Part shown: positions 33,183 through 42,861 of the stretch, piece after piece
Layout of the letters: each line of letters opens with the position of its first letter
How positions within the stretch are numbered: the stretch's first letter is position 1
Source of the DNA: CAJXMH01 sp040220135
GTDB lineage: Bacteria; Bacteroidota; Bacteroidia; Flavobacteriales_E; Vicingaceae
Assembly (NCBI GenBank): GCA_040220135.1
Contig: JAVJTT010000024.1
Coordinates: forward strand, 1 to 64,000
Reading direction: 5' to 3'
Length of the DNA: 64,000 nt
Position numbers and translations under genes: made by a program
The notes under the pieces: model-generated
Seen by the model: only the letters and a program-made list of their open reading frames with translations
Told to the model about the DNA's origin: nothing
Database searches by the model: none

Positions 33183-36100
33183 CTAACGTATCAAATTAAG
33201 GTTGCCTTTTTTTCGCAGTACTTTTCCACCATAGGTTAAAGCTTCTACGGTATAAACATAGGTTTCTACATTTTGATCCTTTCCTCGGTAAGTCCCATCC
33301 CAGCCCTTATCAAAGTCTTGGCTTTCAAAAACTATTTCGCCAAATCGGTTGTAAATTTTAAACGAGATCAACTCCTTTAAACCCCATCCCTTGGCATAAA
33401 CAACATCATTTACATCATCACCATTCGGACTGAAGACTTGAGGGACATCCAATGAGTACTTCTCTATGATTTCAATAAATACCTTCTTTTCAAAAGGGAA
33501 ACAACCAAAGGGATCTGATATTTGTAAGGTATATTCTGTAGAAACCTCCGGCTTAAATAAGGGATCCGGGCAAGAAGGACAGCTTACACCTGTTGTGGGA
33601 ACCCATTGATACAAAAATCCTTCCCCAGAAAAGCCATTTAGCATAACCTCTTCTCCGATGATTAAAGAGGTGTCTTGTAAGAATGGCTCAGTAGGTGGAT
33701 TAAAAACATTCACTAAAATTGTGGTAGAGTCAGGACAATTAAATTGATTGTTACCTTTTACCTTAAAACTGTCTGAAACCTTTGGAAAAACAAGGGCAGG
33801 AACCGTATCAGCATTGAGTATTTCGCTAGCAGATGACCAGGTATAATGGTCAGCTCCGGTGGCACGAAGAAAAATGGTATCGTTTAAACAAATGGTGGTA
33901 TCAGGAGTGCTACTTAAGTTAACTCTTGGTTTAACAGTTAGGGTTTTAGTAACAGAGTCTATGCAGCCAATGTTAGCGTATACTTTTAAACTAATGTCGT
34001 AGTTTCCGGCGCTGTTATATTCGATACTTGGATTTTCTAAATTAGACTGTTGTCCATTTCCAAAATTCCAAAAATAGTTATCAGCGCCTTCAGATAAATT
34101 AATGGGTATTATTGATGCCGGTTCACAAATTGAATCAGAAGGGAAGTTAAAATCTGCGGATACTTGAAAGATAGAGAAAGAGGTTTGCTTTGGTTCAAGT
34201 TGACAGTCATTGGTGTCTTTTAAAATTACGGTGGGGAAAACAGTGCCTGTGGTATCGTAAGCGTGAAAAACAACCAGGCCGGTATCACCCCTTCCATCAC
34301 CAAAGTCCCAATAAGCCGTTTGCAAACCACCGGGACTTATTACTTCAAACTCGAGCGTGTCGCCTTTACAGGCAAAATCAGGTTTTATGTTTATATCTCC
34401 TCTCGGACCTCCAACCGTAATGTAGTTGGTTTTGGTCAAAGAGTCCTGACAACCATTGGGAGTGCTTACCCATAAGGAGATGTCGTAACTGCCGGGCAGG
34501 GTGTAGTTTAATTGTGGATTTTGAATCGCGGGTTTAAACTGTTGATTGGGATCCAGAGTCCATTTCCATTGATTCACATCGGCGCTACTTAAGTCTGTAA
34601 ATTGCACATTCAAAGGGGGACAAGGAGCCATCAGCTGATCTGCCACAAAATCTACATCCGGAATGGAGTCGACATCAATCAGTTGATTTTTTATCAAGGT
34701 ATCTCGACAGCCATTTTCGTCTAGGGCAGCCAAACTTACTGTGTAAATCCCCGCCTCTTCGTATGTATGATAAAAGGTAGATGCAGCACTACTCAGTTGG
34801 TCACCATCACCAAAAGTCCATTGGTAAGTGGCATTTAGGCCGGAAGAATTGTTTCGAAAAAGAATGGAATCCCCTTCACATAAGGCGGTAGCTCCTTCCC
34901 TAAAGTCAACATCAAGTACTTTTGATTGTAGGTAGTCTTTTACCAAAATAGAATCTTTGCAACCAAACTTATTTTCCACTTTTAAAAATACATCAGTCGA
35001 GCTGTTGACTGGATACACTGTAGTATCCCTAGCTTGGGTGGAGGTGCTGCCATTGCCAAAGTCCCAAAACCAAGAAACAATATTGGTATCTGTTATGGAG
35101 GAGTCAATAAAGTCAACTTCTACCGGGGCGCAGTTTTGAATAAATCGAGAACCAATTTTTGCCTCCGGTTGACTGATGAACAAAGTATCACGATGTCGGT
35201 AGATACAACCATAAACATCTTCGCACTCCATCACGAAAGGAAAAGTTCCGGTAGAGTCAAACTCCAGTTCTATAAAATTCTTGCTTCCTACCGGCTCGTC
35301 ATTCAAATACCATCTTGTATAAATGTAGAAGGAAGAATCGCGATTAAAAAATCGCTCTTCATCGTCGAGGCAATACTGCATGGAGTCGGGCCTAATTTTT
35401 AGAGGTGGTAAATCGATTGCAGGTGCAACCACATCAAATGTAACAGTATCGCAGCCATTGGTGTCATTGAATAGCGTTAATCTCGCATTATAGGTTCCGG
35501 CCTGCTGGTAGAAGTGAGTGGGGTTTATGTTGATGGTTTCTAAAGGAGTACCGTCGCCAAAATCCCAAGCAAAATAAGTATAGTGTGTGGCATTAGCAGA
35601 AAATGAAATGTTCCTTCTATTGTTACATGGAGCGTTTATGATCGGTTCTGCAGCTGGGCCTTTTAAATAAATAGAATCTCCTTTTTTTAAGATAGAATCA
35701 CACCCCTTTTCAGATACGGTGTAATTTATACTATAGGCACCTTGGAACTTTTTTTCAAAAGAGGTAACAAAAGTATCGGGGTCAATCGGAAAGCTTGTAG
35801 AGTCGTTGAGGCCTAAAAAAGAGATAGTATAAGAGTCTATTCGATTTTGTGGGGTAGATTTGTCGACAATCGTTACGCTATCTACGGGACATAAAGTATC
35901 GGGGAAAATAAGGTAATCAGGATTGTGTTTTTCACCACCATTAACCCAACGTTCAATAAAAGCTGAACAACCTTTAGCATCGGTAAGGGTGAGAGTAAAA
36001 TAGTACTTGCCCAATTGATCAAAAACAATATTGCTTGCGTTGGGTAAGGTGCTAGTTTGGCCATTGCTGAAGTTCCAATTGTAGCTCGTAATGGGGTAAT

Positions 36101-37541
36101 TGCTTAGGGAGCTATCCTCAAAATTGTAGACCAAAGGCAAGCATCCCTTCAAGGTGTCTTCAGCTATTATTCTTCCATTTTCTGCTATTAAAGGTAAAAT
36201 CGCTTCAACCAATCGGTTATCCGCTTTAATAAGGGTGTCTTTACAACCGATAGAACTTGTAGCATAAAGGGTATCAGAAAATGTCCCGATAAAGGGTTCT
36301 CTGTACTTTAAAGGGTTCCCAAATAAAGTGTCTGAACCAAGCTCAACACCCAAACGCCATTCGTAGTTTGCGCTGTGGTTTGAAGTGGCTGTAAACACGG
36401 TGCTGTCTCCTCGGCAGCTAGAAACGGTATCAGTGGTAAAATCGCTCACAAGCTGCTGTACGTAGATCGAATCTTTAATGCTTGCGAAGCAGTTGCCACT
36501 TGCAGCCGCAGTTAAGTCGATCACAATTTTCCCACTGTCTTTTAAGGCAATTTTAGGTTGTGCTTCAGTGGTGCTATACCCATTGCTCAATTGCCATTGA
36601 AAAAGCCGTGTTCCGGTACTATTATTAATGGGTTTTAAGGTGTCGCCCAAGCAAAACTCTTTTTTAGGAAGGACAAAACTGGCAGCACTTGGCGCTAGGC
36701 GAACGTATTCAAACTCAGTTAAGGTATCGCTGCAATTCGGATTTATCACTATTAAACTAACATTGTATTTTCCATAAGCTGTGTAAGTGTGAGAAGGGTT
36801 CTCAGCTGTTGATTGGGAGCCATCTCCAAAATCCCATTTGTAAATGGTATTGCTTAAGGCATTTAGCACACTGGCTTGAAAATTTACGGTGTAGGGGATG
36901 TTGCAATCTACCCGAGGGTTTAGGGTTGTGATGCCAGCTACCGGAGAAGGGGTTATGCTAATGACATTATTTTTTAGAATTGTACCCTTGCAACCAAACT
37001 GATCGATTATTTCTAAAGAAGGAGAAGCATTTCCGGCGCTTTGAAATGTGTGAGTTACATTAGGCCCACTCGATGACTGGTTGCCATCACCGAAATCCCA
37101 GAGGTAATTTGTAATGGTATTTGTTGAGCTTGAGGTACTGGTGAATTGAACGTCTAATGGGGTGCAACCACCTGTAGGAGTAAAGGTGAAATCCGCAGTG
37201 GGGACGGGGTGTACTTCTATATAGGCCACCTTGGTCTCTGTATCAGTAAAAGTGCCATCACTTACTGTTAGCGTAATGGTGTAAGATCCCACAGCAGGAA
37301 AAGAGGCAATAGGGTTTTGAATAGAGGAGGTATTTTGGTTTCCAAAGCTCCAACTCCAAGTTGTAATATTGCCGCTAGAAAGGTCGGTAAACTGAACACC
37401 GGCAAGGGCTCCGCACCCCTCTGTAACGTTTGCTTCAAAGTCTGCTGTTACTTGTGCAGAAGAAAAGTTTAGTCCAAAAGTAAACCCCAGCACCAATAGG
37501 TACGTCTTTAAGTTGATGATATTTTGCAAAGTCGACCACAT
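33183..37541 (-). CDS. Second giant PKD-repeat protein with T9SS gliding-motility-type C-terminal domain
   Basis: This 1452-residue protein has a signal peptide ending near SSAQ, many PKD-like domains (WDFGDG, WSFGNQ, WTFGDG and variants) with Cys pairs, some of them strongly diverged, and a CHU_C-type end (VPQVFSPNGDDVNDVVYAKGW, YNRFGEIVFES, GWDGTYRG). It is a second T9SS type B substrate, likely surface-exposed. It is divergent from its own PorP/SprF gene, and the 36-bp gap holds -7 boxes for both directions. It differs from the first substrate in sequence and in the lack of a clean tandem pair repeat. Confidence 0.86.
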   Translation of the reverse strand: MWSTLQNIINLKTYLLVLGFTFGLNFSSAQVTADFEANVTEGCGALAGVQFTDLSSGNITTWSWSFGNQNTSSIQNPIASFPAVGSYTITLTVSDGTFTDTETKVAYIEVHPVPTADFTFTPTGGCTPLDVQFTSTSSSTNTITNYLWDFGDGNQSSSGPNVTHTFQSAGNASPSLEIIDQFGCKGTILKNNVISITPSPVAGITTLNPRVDCNIPYTVNFQASVLNALSNTIYKWDFGDGSQSTAENPSHTYTAYGKYNVSLIVINPNCSDTLTEFEYVRLAPSAASFVLPKKEFCLGDTLKPINNSTGTRLFQWQLSNGYSTTEAQPKIALKDSGKIVIDLTAAASGNCFASIKDSIYVQQLVSDFTTDTVSSCRGDSTVFTATSNHSANYEWRLGVELGSDTLFGNPLKYREPFIGTFSDTLYATSSIGCKDTLIKADNRLVEAILPLIAENGRIIAEDTLKGCLPLVYNFEDSSLSNYPITSYNWNFSNGQTSTLPNASNIVFDQLGKYYFTLTLTDAKGCSAFIERWVNGGEKHNPDYLIFPDTLCPVDSVTIVDKSTPQNRIDSYTISFLGLNDSTSFPIDPDTFVTSFEKKFQGAYSINYTVSEKGCDSILKKGDSIYLKGPAAEPIINAPCNNRRNISFSANATHYTYFAWDFGDGTPLETININPTHFYQQAGTYNARLTLFNDTNGCDTVTFDVVAPAIDLPPLKIRPDSMQYCLDDEERFFNRDSSFYIYTRWYLNDEPVGSKNFIELEFDSTGTFPFVMECEDVYGCIYRHRDTLFISQPEAKIGSRFIQNCAPVEVDFIDSSITDTNIVSWFWDFGNGSTSTQARDTTVYPVNSSTDVFLKVENKFGCKDSILVKDYLQSKVLDVDFREGATALCEGDSILFRNNSSGLNATYQWTFGDGDQLSSAASTFYHTYEEAGIYTVSLAALDENGCRDTLIKNQLIDVDSIPDVDFVADQLMAPCPPLNVQFTDLSSADVNQWKWTLDPNQQFKPAIQNPQLNYTLPGSYDISLWVSTPNGCQDSLTKTNYITVGGPRGDINIKPDFACKGDTLEFEVISPGGLQTAYWDFGDGRGDTGLVVFHAYDTTGTVFPTVILKDTNDCQLEPKQTSFSIFQVSADFNFPSDSICEPASIIPINLSEGADNYFWNFGNGQQSNLENPSIEYNSAGNYDISLKVYANIGCIDSVTKTLTVKPRVNLSSTPDTTICLNDTIFLRATGADHYTWSSASEILNADTVPALVFPKVSDSFKVKGNNQFNCPDSTTILVNVFNPPTEPFLQDTSLIIGEEVMLNGFSGEGFLYQWVPTTGVSCPSCPDPLFKPEVSTEYTLQISDPFGCFPFEKKVFIEIIEKYSLDVPQVFSPNGDDVNDVVYAKGWGLKELISFKIYNRFGEIVFESQDFDKGWDGTYRGKDQNVETYVYTVEALTYGGKVLRKKGNLNLIR

Positions 37542-37546
37542 AGTTG

Positions 37547-37554
37547 CTAAAGTA
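37547..37554 (-). promoter_or_regulatory. Possible -7 element for the second PKD giant
   Basis: On the minus strand TACTTTAG matches TAnnTTTG at most positions and ends 5 bp before the start codon at 37541. Confidence 0.3.
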
Positions 37555-37561
37555 AAACTAA

Positions 37562-37569
37562 TACATTTG
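37562..37569 (+). promoter_or_regulatory. -7 element (TACATTTG) for the second porP/sprF gene
   Basis: TACATTTG is a perfect TAnnTTTG match, 8 bp before the ATG at 37578. The very short leader resembles that at nrnA. Confidence 0.42.
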
Positions 37570-37577
37570 GCCAGTTA

Positions 37578-38606
37578 ATGATTCGCTTTTCGATCATAAA
37601 GCCCTCTGTATGCTTGTGTTTAGTTTTTCTGAGCATAAGTACTTATGCTCAAGACGTGCACTATTCCCAAAGGTTGGTTCAAGATCGAGAAAAAAACCCC
37701 ACTTTCTTGCAAAACTTTGAAGGGAAGTGGCAAGCGTATTCTGCTTACAGACAGCAGTGGGCGGCAGTAGGAAAGCCTTTTGTAACCTCTACTGCTCAAG
37801 TAGTAAGAAAGTTTCGCCAACTCAGTTCCCCTTTTCAGTTTTTTGTTGCCGCAGGCTTTACTAACGATCAAAGTGGAGACGTAAACCTCACTGCCAATCA
37901 CTTTGCTTTGCATTTTGGGGGGCAATATCTTAGCTCTTACGGCACCTTCGAAGCTGCCTTGACTAATCAGTTTGTTGGGAAAAGTTTGAACTTGAATGGG
38001 GTTACTTTTCCCGAGCAATATGATCGGAATATTGGAGGCTTTAATGTAAACTTGGCCAATAGCGAAAATTTAAATTCGCAGTCCATCAACTATTTTAATT
38101 GGAATTTTGGTCTGGCTTGGTCGAAACAGCTCAATGAAGCTTGGCAAGTTCGTGCCGGAGCTTCCGTGAATAATATTACAGAACCCCAAGAGAGTTTTTT
38201 AGGTGAAAGAAGTCGCAAGAATAGAGGGTATGGGGTGCAATTATTGGCCTACAATATATTAAAGAGTAGCTGGAGGTTGGAGCCATACTTAGCATACTAC
38301 AGGGCCCAAAAAGCCTCAGAACTAATTCTAGGATCTGCTTTACGATTACAGACAAAAAAATTGGGAAGTGTAACAAGCCTAAGTCCATTTATCTATTTTA
38401 GAAGCGGCGTATCGAGAACTAGCGATGCCTTTATTCTGGGCAGTAGAGCCCAATTGGGGGTTTTTGATTTAGGTTTGTCATACGATGTGAATATTTCAGA
38501 ATTGGAGTTGGCTACCCAAAATCGAGGAGGTTTTGAAATTAGTTTGTTCTATACTTGGGACTACGCTCAATTAAAAGAAAGGAGGGTTCCCTGTGTTCGC
38601 TACTAG
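37578..38606 (+). CDS. Second PorP/SprF family T9SS outer-membrane protein
   Basis: This 342-residue protein has a signal peptide ending near TYAQ and then DVHYSQRLVQDREKNPTFLQN, the PorP/SprF opening. It is a beta-rich protein ending in ERRVPCVRY, close to the VPCAKF end of the first copy. It would be an outer-membrane partner of the divergent PKD substrate. It overlaps or abuts the following PD40-OmpA gene and is co-transcribed with it. Confidence 0.85.
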   Translation: MIRFSIIKPSVCLCLVFLSISTYAQDVHYSQRLVQDREKNPTFLQNFEGKWQAYSAYRQQWAAVGKPFVTSTAQVVRKFRQLSSPFQFFVAAGFTNDQSGDVNLTANHFALHFGGQYLSSYGTFEAALTNQFVGKSLNLNGVTFPEQYDRNIGGFNVNLANSENLNSQSINYFNWNFGLAWSKQLNEAWQVRAGASVNNITEPQESFLGERSRKNRGYGVQLLAYNILKSSWRLEPYLAYYRAQKASELILGSALRLQTKKLGSVTSLSPFIYFRSGVSRTSDAFILGSRAQLGVFDLGLSYDVNISELELATQNRGGFEISLFYTWDYAQLKERRVPCVRY

Positions 38607-38607
38607 A

Positions 38608-40590
38608 ATGCTATACTGTACGGCTATTTTGCTGCTCAGCTACTCAGGCCTTAAGGCGCAAGAGAATTACAGCAAGACAGAATTAAAAGACCTTGGAATG
38701 GCTGCCATGCAGTCGCACGACTATGAAACAGCCAGTCTTATGTTTGAGGAGTACTTGAAACATAAGGCAGACGATTGGAAGTATACCTACCGATTAGCTG
38801 AAAGCTATCGCCATATGGGAGATTATAAGAAGGCAGAAAAGCTATACCAGAGAGTGAAAGTTGAAGCAACAAAAAAGTATCCCTTAGCAGCTTATTACCA
38901 GGCTTTAATGTTAAAGGCCGATAATCAATGCGACGAGGCAATTCCAATTTTCGATCAGTTTAGAAAAGACTATTTAGGAGAAAAAGAAGATCGCAAATAC
39001 CGACGTTTAGCTAAGTTTAACATAGAAGGCTGCGAAAAGGCAAAAGACAGCAGTAAGTCGTTGTTGATTAAGCCCCTTTCATCAGCGGTAAATTCTCAAT
39101 GGGTTGAAGGGGCTCCAATTTTTTTAGGCGCTGATCAGATTGCATTCAACCGAATGGAGAAAAAGGCCCAAACCATGGTTGAAGGAGATCAAGCTTTGCC
39201 CAAACGCAAGTATTACTTGGCTGATGTAGCTAATGGAGATTTTAAAACTAGCGGAGAGTGGGTTAAAATGGGCTTTTCAACCAACCATGAAGTGGTGAAT
39301 GGAGCCTTCAACCCAGAGGGCACGAGGTTTTACTATACCGTCTGTATATTAAACCTTAGTGGAACTAAAAATTGTGACCTATTTGTAAAAGAGAAAGTAG
39401 GAGAAAAATGGTCGGAAGGAAAAAAGTTAAATCAAGATATCAATACTGAAGGAACAGAAACTCAGCCTGCTGTAGGGCTTGATGAGAAAGGCAGAGAAAC
39501 CCTTTATTTTGTGTCAGATCGAGAGGAAGGTAAAGGAGGAATGGACCTTTGGTACACTACCTATTACGCCGACAAGGATCAGTTTAGAAAAGCTCGAAAC
39601 TGTGGCTCAAAAGTAAATAGCATTGGAGACGAGATCACACCTTTTATCAACCCTATGAATGGAAAACTATTTTTTAGCTCCGATGGGCATCCTGGATATG
39701 GTTTGTTTGATGTGTTTAAAAGCAGCGGACAAAGAAGTCGTTGGAAAGAGCCGAAGAATATTGGTGCCAGTATAAATGGTCCACAAGATGAGGTGTATTA
39801 CGTGCTTAGCGAAGATGGTAAAAAAGGCTTGTTTGCTTCCAATAGACCCCATCCTCAAAAGCAAGCTTTACAAGCGTGCTGCGATGATCTGTTTTTCTTT
39901 CAGGCATTAGACCAAGTGGTATTGAAAGTGAAAACGAAGCTAAAATCAGAAAGTGATAAGCTTGAATTGGAAGCGGCTTACCTGAACATTTACAGCCGAG
40001 ATTCAAGTGGGGAATTATTTTTTACTCGTCGATTGCCGGTTGATGCGGATGGTTCGGTTGACTTTTATTTGGAAGCCGGAGAAGACTATGTAATTAAAGC
40101 CAATGCGGAGAACCACTTAGTGGCCAGTCAGATGATACATATTCCGCAAGTGATGAGCCAAACTGAATTGGAATTGGATCTAAAACTGAAAGCCATTGAG
40201 GACAAAGCTTATCCCTTAGAAAACATTTATTACGAATTTGGCAAAGCAGAGCTAACTGCTGAAGCCTACACCACTATCGATACCACCATTTACCGTATAC
40301 TGATCGAAAACCCCGAGATCGTAGTTGAAATAGGGTCGCACACAGACAGTAAGGGAACAGAAGCCTATAACAAAAGTCTTTCTCAGAAAAGAGCGGAAAG
40401 TGTAGTGGAATACCTTCGTAAAAAAGGAATTGCCAAGAATCGAATGACAGCCAAAGGCTATGGGGAATCTAACCCAATTGCGCCAAACACTTTAGAAGAT
40501 GGCAGTGATAATCCCGAAGGACGTGCTCAAAACCGAAGAACTGTATTTAAGGTCATCGGTCAGGTCAATTTAATTGAGGATGATGATTAA
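38608..40590 (+). CDS. TPR, PD40 and OmpA-domain protein of a T9SS module (PorE-like)
   Basis: This 660-residue protein has TPR-like helices (about 20-140), PD40 beta-propeller repeats (about 160-430), a carboxypeptidase-regulatory-like segment (about 430-540) and a C-terminal OmpA peptidoglycan-binding domain (about 555-650) with SHTDSKGTEAYNKSLSQKRA and AQNRRTVFKV. This full order is that of PorE/PG1058-type T9SS proteins, which link the outer-membrane machinery to peptidoglycan. The start is ambiguous: a GTG at 38593 has GGAGG 7 bp upstream, but that purine run also encodes the conserved end of PorP; ATG 38608 is used. Its end overlaps the opposite-strand kdsA gene by 4 bp. Confidence 0.85.
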   Translation: MLYCTAILLLSYSGLKAQENYSKTELKDLGMAAMQSHDYETASLMFEEYLKHKADDWKYTYRLAESYRHMGDYKKAEKLYQRVKVEATKKYPLAAYYQALMLKADNQCDEAIPIFDQFRKDYLGEKEDRKYRRLAKFNIEGCEKAKDSSKSLLIKPLSSAVNSQWVEGAPIFLGADQIAFNRMEKKAQTMVEGDQALPKRKYYLADVANGDFKTSGEWVKMGFSTNHEVVNGAFNPEGTRFYYTVCILNLSGTKNCDLFVKEKVGEKWSEGKKLNQDINTEGTETQPAVGLDEKGRETLYFVSDREEGKGGMDLWYTTYYADKDQFRKARNCGSKVNSIGDEITPFINPMNGKLFFSSDGHPGYGLFDVFKSSGQRSRWKEPKNIGASINGPQDEVYYVLSEDGKKGLFASNRPHPQKQALQACCDDLFFFQALDQVVLKVKTKLKSESDKLELEAAYLNIYSRDSSGELFFTRRLPVDADGSVDFYLEAGEDYVIKANAENHLVASQMIHIPQVMSQTELELDLKLKAIEDKAYPLENIYYEFGKAELTAEAYTTIDTTIYRILIENPEIVVEIGSHTDSKGTEAYNKSLSQKRAESVVEYLRKKGIAKNRMTAKGYGESNPIAPNTLEDGSDNPEGRAQNRRTVFKVIGQVNLIEDDD

Positions 40591-41399
40591 ATCACCGCTC
40601 TTCGTACCCGAATCAATTTCTCTAATAATTCTTCCAAACGATCTAAGTGCAGCATATTAGCCCCATCACTCTTTGCCTTTTCGGGCGCATAGTGAGTCTC
40701 AATGAAAATGCCATCTGCTCCAGCTGCAATGGCGGCCTTGCCAATGGTTTCGATCATCTCTGGTTGACCTCCGGTTACTCCTGAGCTTTGGTTGGGTTGC
40801 TGCAAAGAGTGTGTAATGTCCATGATCACGGGAGCATCAAAAGCCTTCATCTTTGGAATTCCTCTAAAGTCAACCACCATGTCATGGTAGCCGTACATGG
40901 TTCCTCGATCGGTGAGCCAAACCTTTTTGTTGCCTGACTCTTTAACTTTATTCAAAGCAAATTGCATGGCTTCTGGCGCAAGAAATTGACCTTTTTTAAT
41001 GTTGACAAATTTGCCGGTATTGGCAGCGGCCACCAATAAGTCAGTCTGACGACTTAAAAAAGCCGGTATTTGCAATACATCTACGTAATTGGCTGCCATC
41101 ATCGCCTCTTCTGCCGAGTGAATATCAGTCACCACCGGGACTTGGTATTTTTCGCCTACCGCCTTTAGAATTTTCAGGGCTTTTTCGTCACCAATGCCGG
41201 TAAAAGAATCCAAACGAGAGCGATTCGCTTTACGGTAAGAGCCTTTAAAGATCCATGGAATTTCTAAGCGAGAAGTGATCTGATAAATGCGGTCAGCAAT
41301 TTCAAATGCCATTTCTTCGCCTTCTATGGCGCAAGGGCCGGCTAAAAGAAAGAAGTTTTGTGTTTCGGAGAATTTGATTTTGGGCAGTTGCGCTAACAT
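40587..41399 (-). CDS. kdsA: 3-deoxy-D-manno-octulosonate 8-phosphate synthase
   Basis: This 270-residue protein has the KdsA motifs LLAGPCAIEG, IFKGSYRKANRS, VVTDIHS, VNIKKGQFL and MDITHSLQQPN. It condenses arabinose 5-phosphate with phosphoenolpyruvate to give Kdo 8-phosphate for lipopolysaccharide. The start Met at 41399 is used; the frame extends 7 codons further upstream. The final GANMLHLDRLEELLEKL segment is conserved. It implies an outer membrane with Kdo-containing LPS. Confidence 0.93.
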   Translation of the reverse strand: MLAQLPKIKFSETQNFFLLAGPCAIEGEEMAFEIADRIYQITSRLEIPWIFKGSYRKANRSRLDSFTGIGDEKALKILKAVGEKYQVPVVTDIHSAEEAMMAANYVDVLQIPAFLSRQTDLLVAAANTGKFVNIKKGQFLAPEAMQFALNKVKESGNKKVWLTDRGTMYGYHDMVVDFRGIPKMKAFDAPVIMDITHSLQQPNQSSGVTGGQPEMIETIGKAAIAAGADGIFIETHYAPEKAKSDGANMLHLDRLEELLEKLIRVRRAVI

Positions 41400-41417
41400 A
41401 AACAGAGATTTGGGGCT

Positions 41418-41425
41418 CAAAGATA
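41418..41425 (-). promoter_or_regulatory. -7 element (TATCTTTG) for kdsA
   Basis: Perfect TAnnTTTG on the minus strand, 18 bp upstream of the kdsA start. No TTTG -33 box at the expected spacing. Confidence 0.4.
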
Positions 41426-41475
41426 ACCAAAAGCAAAAGCTTGCTGTTGTGCTGTGAAAGATTCAATTTTGTAAG

Positions 41476-42045
41476 ATGAGAAGTGGTCTTTTTTTAATTT
41501 CCCTACTGATTGCCTTAACAACACTGGGTCAAAGTAAGCAAGAGGTGGAAGAGCATATTGAGGCAGCCGATTTTCCTGGGCAAGCTAAAAGTTTTGCAGA
41601 GCGTCTTTTTGAGGGTGAGAAGATCCACTGGATCAAAGAGCAAAATCAAGACAAGATCTCCTATGAAGCCAAGGCCAAAGTTGGAAAAGTAAAATACAGC
41701 TTGGAGTTCGATGAAAATGGCAAGTTCGAAGACTTAGAGTTTGTGATCAAGAAGAAGCAACTTCCTGAAAAGGTGAGACAAGAAATCGAAATGCATTTAA
41801 ACTCGAAGTTTGAGCGGTTTAAAATTGGAAAAATACAGGAACAGTGGAGCGGAGAAAAAAGTCTCTTGAGAAGTTCCGTGCAGATAGAGAAGAAAGACGC
41901 AGCATTGAGCCGTCGTTATGAATTGGTCGTGAATGCCAAAGAAAAGGGCAAATACATAACTTATGAATTCCTTTTTGATAGTGAAGGACGTCTTTTGAAA
42001 AGCCAAGAGGTCGAAGAGTCAAATCACGATAATTTTTTCTATTAA
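41476..42045 (+). CDS. Secreted PepSY-like protein
   Basis: This 189-residue protein has a signal peptide ending near LGQ. Two similar segments (about 50-95 and 130-180) with the pattern Y-x-L-x-F-D-x-x-G (YSLEFDENGKFED and YEFLFDSEGRLLK) suggest a duplicated PepSY-like beta-alpha fold. No enzyme site is visible. It starts 76 bp from kdsA and overlaps the next gene by 1 bp. Confidence 0.6.
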   Translation: MRSGLFLISLLIALTTLGQSKQEVEEHIEAADFPGQAKSFAERLFEGEKIHWIKEQNQDKISYEAKAKVGKVKYSLEFDENGKFEDLEFVIKKKQLPEKVRQEIEMHLNSKFERFKIGKIQEQWSGEKSLLRSSVQIEKKDAALSRRYELVVNAKEKGKYITYEFLFDSEGRLLKSQEVEESNHDNFFY

Positions 42046-42716
42046 TGAGGCAACTACTGCTCATCTTACTTTTGGTTCCTTTAATCTCAATGGCCCAAGA
42101 TCCTACTCAGTTGGGGACTATTCTAGATTTTAATGCTTCTCAAAAGCTAGGACAGAAGTGGAGCTTGAAAGCAAAAGTGCAATCAAGGATATCTTTGATC
42201 CAATCCAAGAATTTTGAAGTCTCGCAAGGCGAAGCCGAAAAGCGCAGGTTAGATATGCAAGCCATGGGACAAAGAAGATTCTCGGGCAATAAGGTAGTCG
42301 CTGGTGGATTGATGCACCGTCGTTCCACCAAGACCAATCTTTGGCGTTTTATGCAGCAGGTGGCTTGGGTAAATGAAAGCTTTCGCTTTAAATTCGCTCA
42401 GCGCATACGACTAGACCAAAGTTTACGAAAAGAAAATGATTGGGAATATCGACTGCGCTACCGTTTTGGAGCACAATTGCCTCTGAACGGATTGCGTTTG
42501 GATGCCGGTGAGCGTTACTTGATTAGTGAGCTTGAGTTGCTTGCCAAGCACCGGAATCAAAAAGAGCAATTAGAAGTGCGTGCCACCGCTGCTTATGGTT
42601 TTCAGTTTAAGCATGGCAGCAAAGGAGAGCTTGGTTTAGATTACCGATTGGATGGCTTGAATAGCCAGCTGCCCGACCATCAAGTTTGGCTGAGCCTTGC
42701 TTTTTTTCTAAAATAG
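42045..42716 (+). CDS. DUF2490-like outer-membrane protein
   Basis: This 223-residue protein has a signal peptide ending near SMAQ. It then shows alternating strands with WSLKAKVQSRISL, FRFKFAQRIRLDQSL and a barrel-like C-terminus (HQVWLSLAFFLK), the layout of the DUF2490 family. It is probably an outer-membrane beta-barrel. It starts inside the stop of the PepSY-like gene (TAATG), so the two are coupled. Confidence 0.65.
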   Translation: MRQLLLILLLVPLISMAQDPTQLGTILDFNASQKLGQKWSLKAKVQSRISLIQSKNFEVSQGEAEKRRLDMQAMGQRRFSGNKVVAGGLMHRRSTKTNLWRFMQQVAWVNESFRFKFAQRIRLDQSLRKENDWEYRLRYRFGAQLPLNGLRLDAGERYLISELELLAKHRNQKEQLEVRATAAYGFQFKHGSKGELGLDYRLDGLNSQLPDHQVWLSLAFFLK

Positions 42717-42802
42717 GTCTACGGCAGTTTAAGCTTGCTTTATACTTCTCAACCCTATATAGTTGAACAGGACTTTGTTTGGTTTTCAGAAGTAATGCAC
42801 AT

Positions 42803-42837
42803 AAAAAAAGTCTTGAATAGAACTTCAAGACTTTTTT
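42803..42837. terminator. Bidirectional terminator
   Basis: AAAAAAGTCTTGAA and TTCAAGACTTTTTT form a perfect 14-bp stem. It lies between convergent genes (42716 and 42862) and serves both strands. Confidence 0.9.
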
Positions 42838-42861
42838 AAGTTTAGTTGTTATTTTAGGGGC

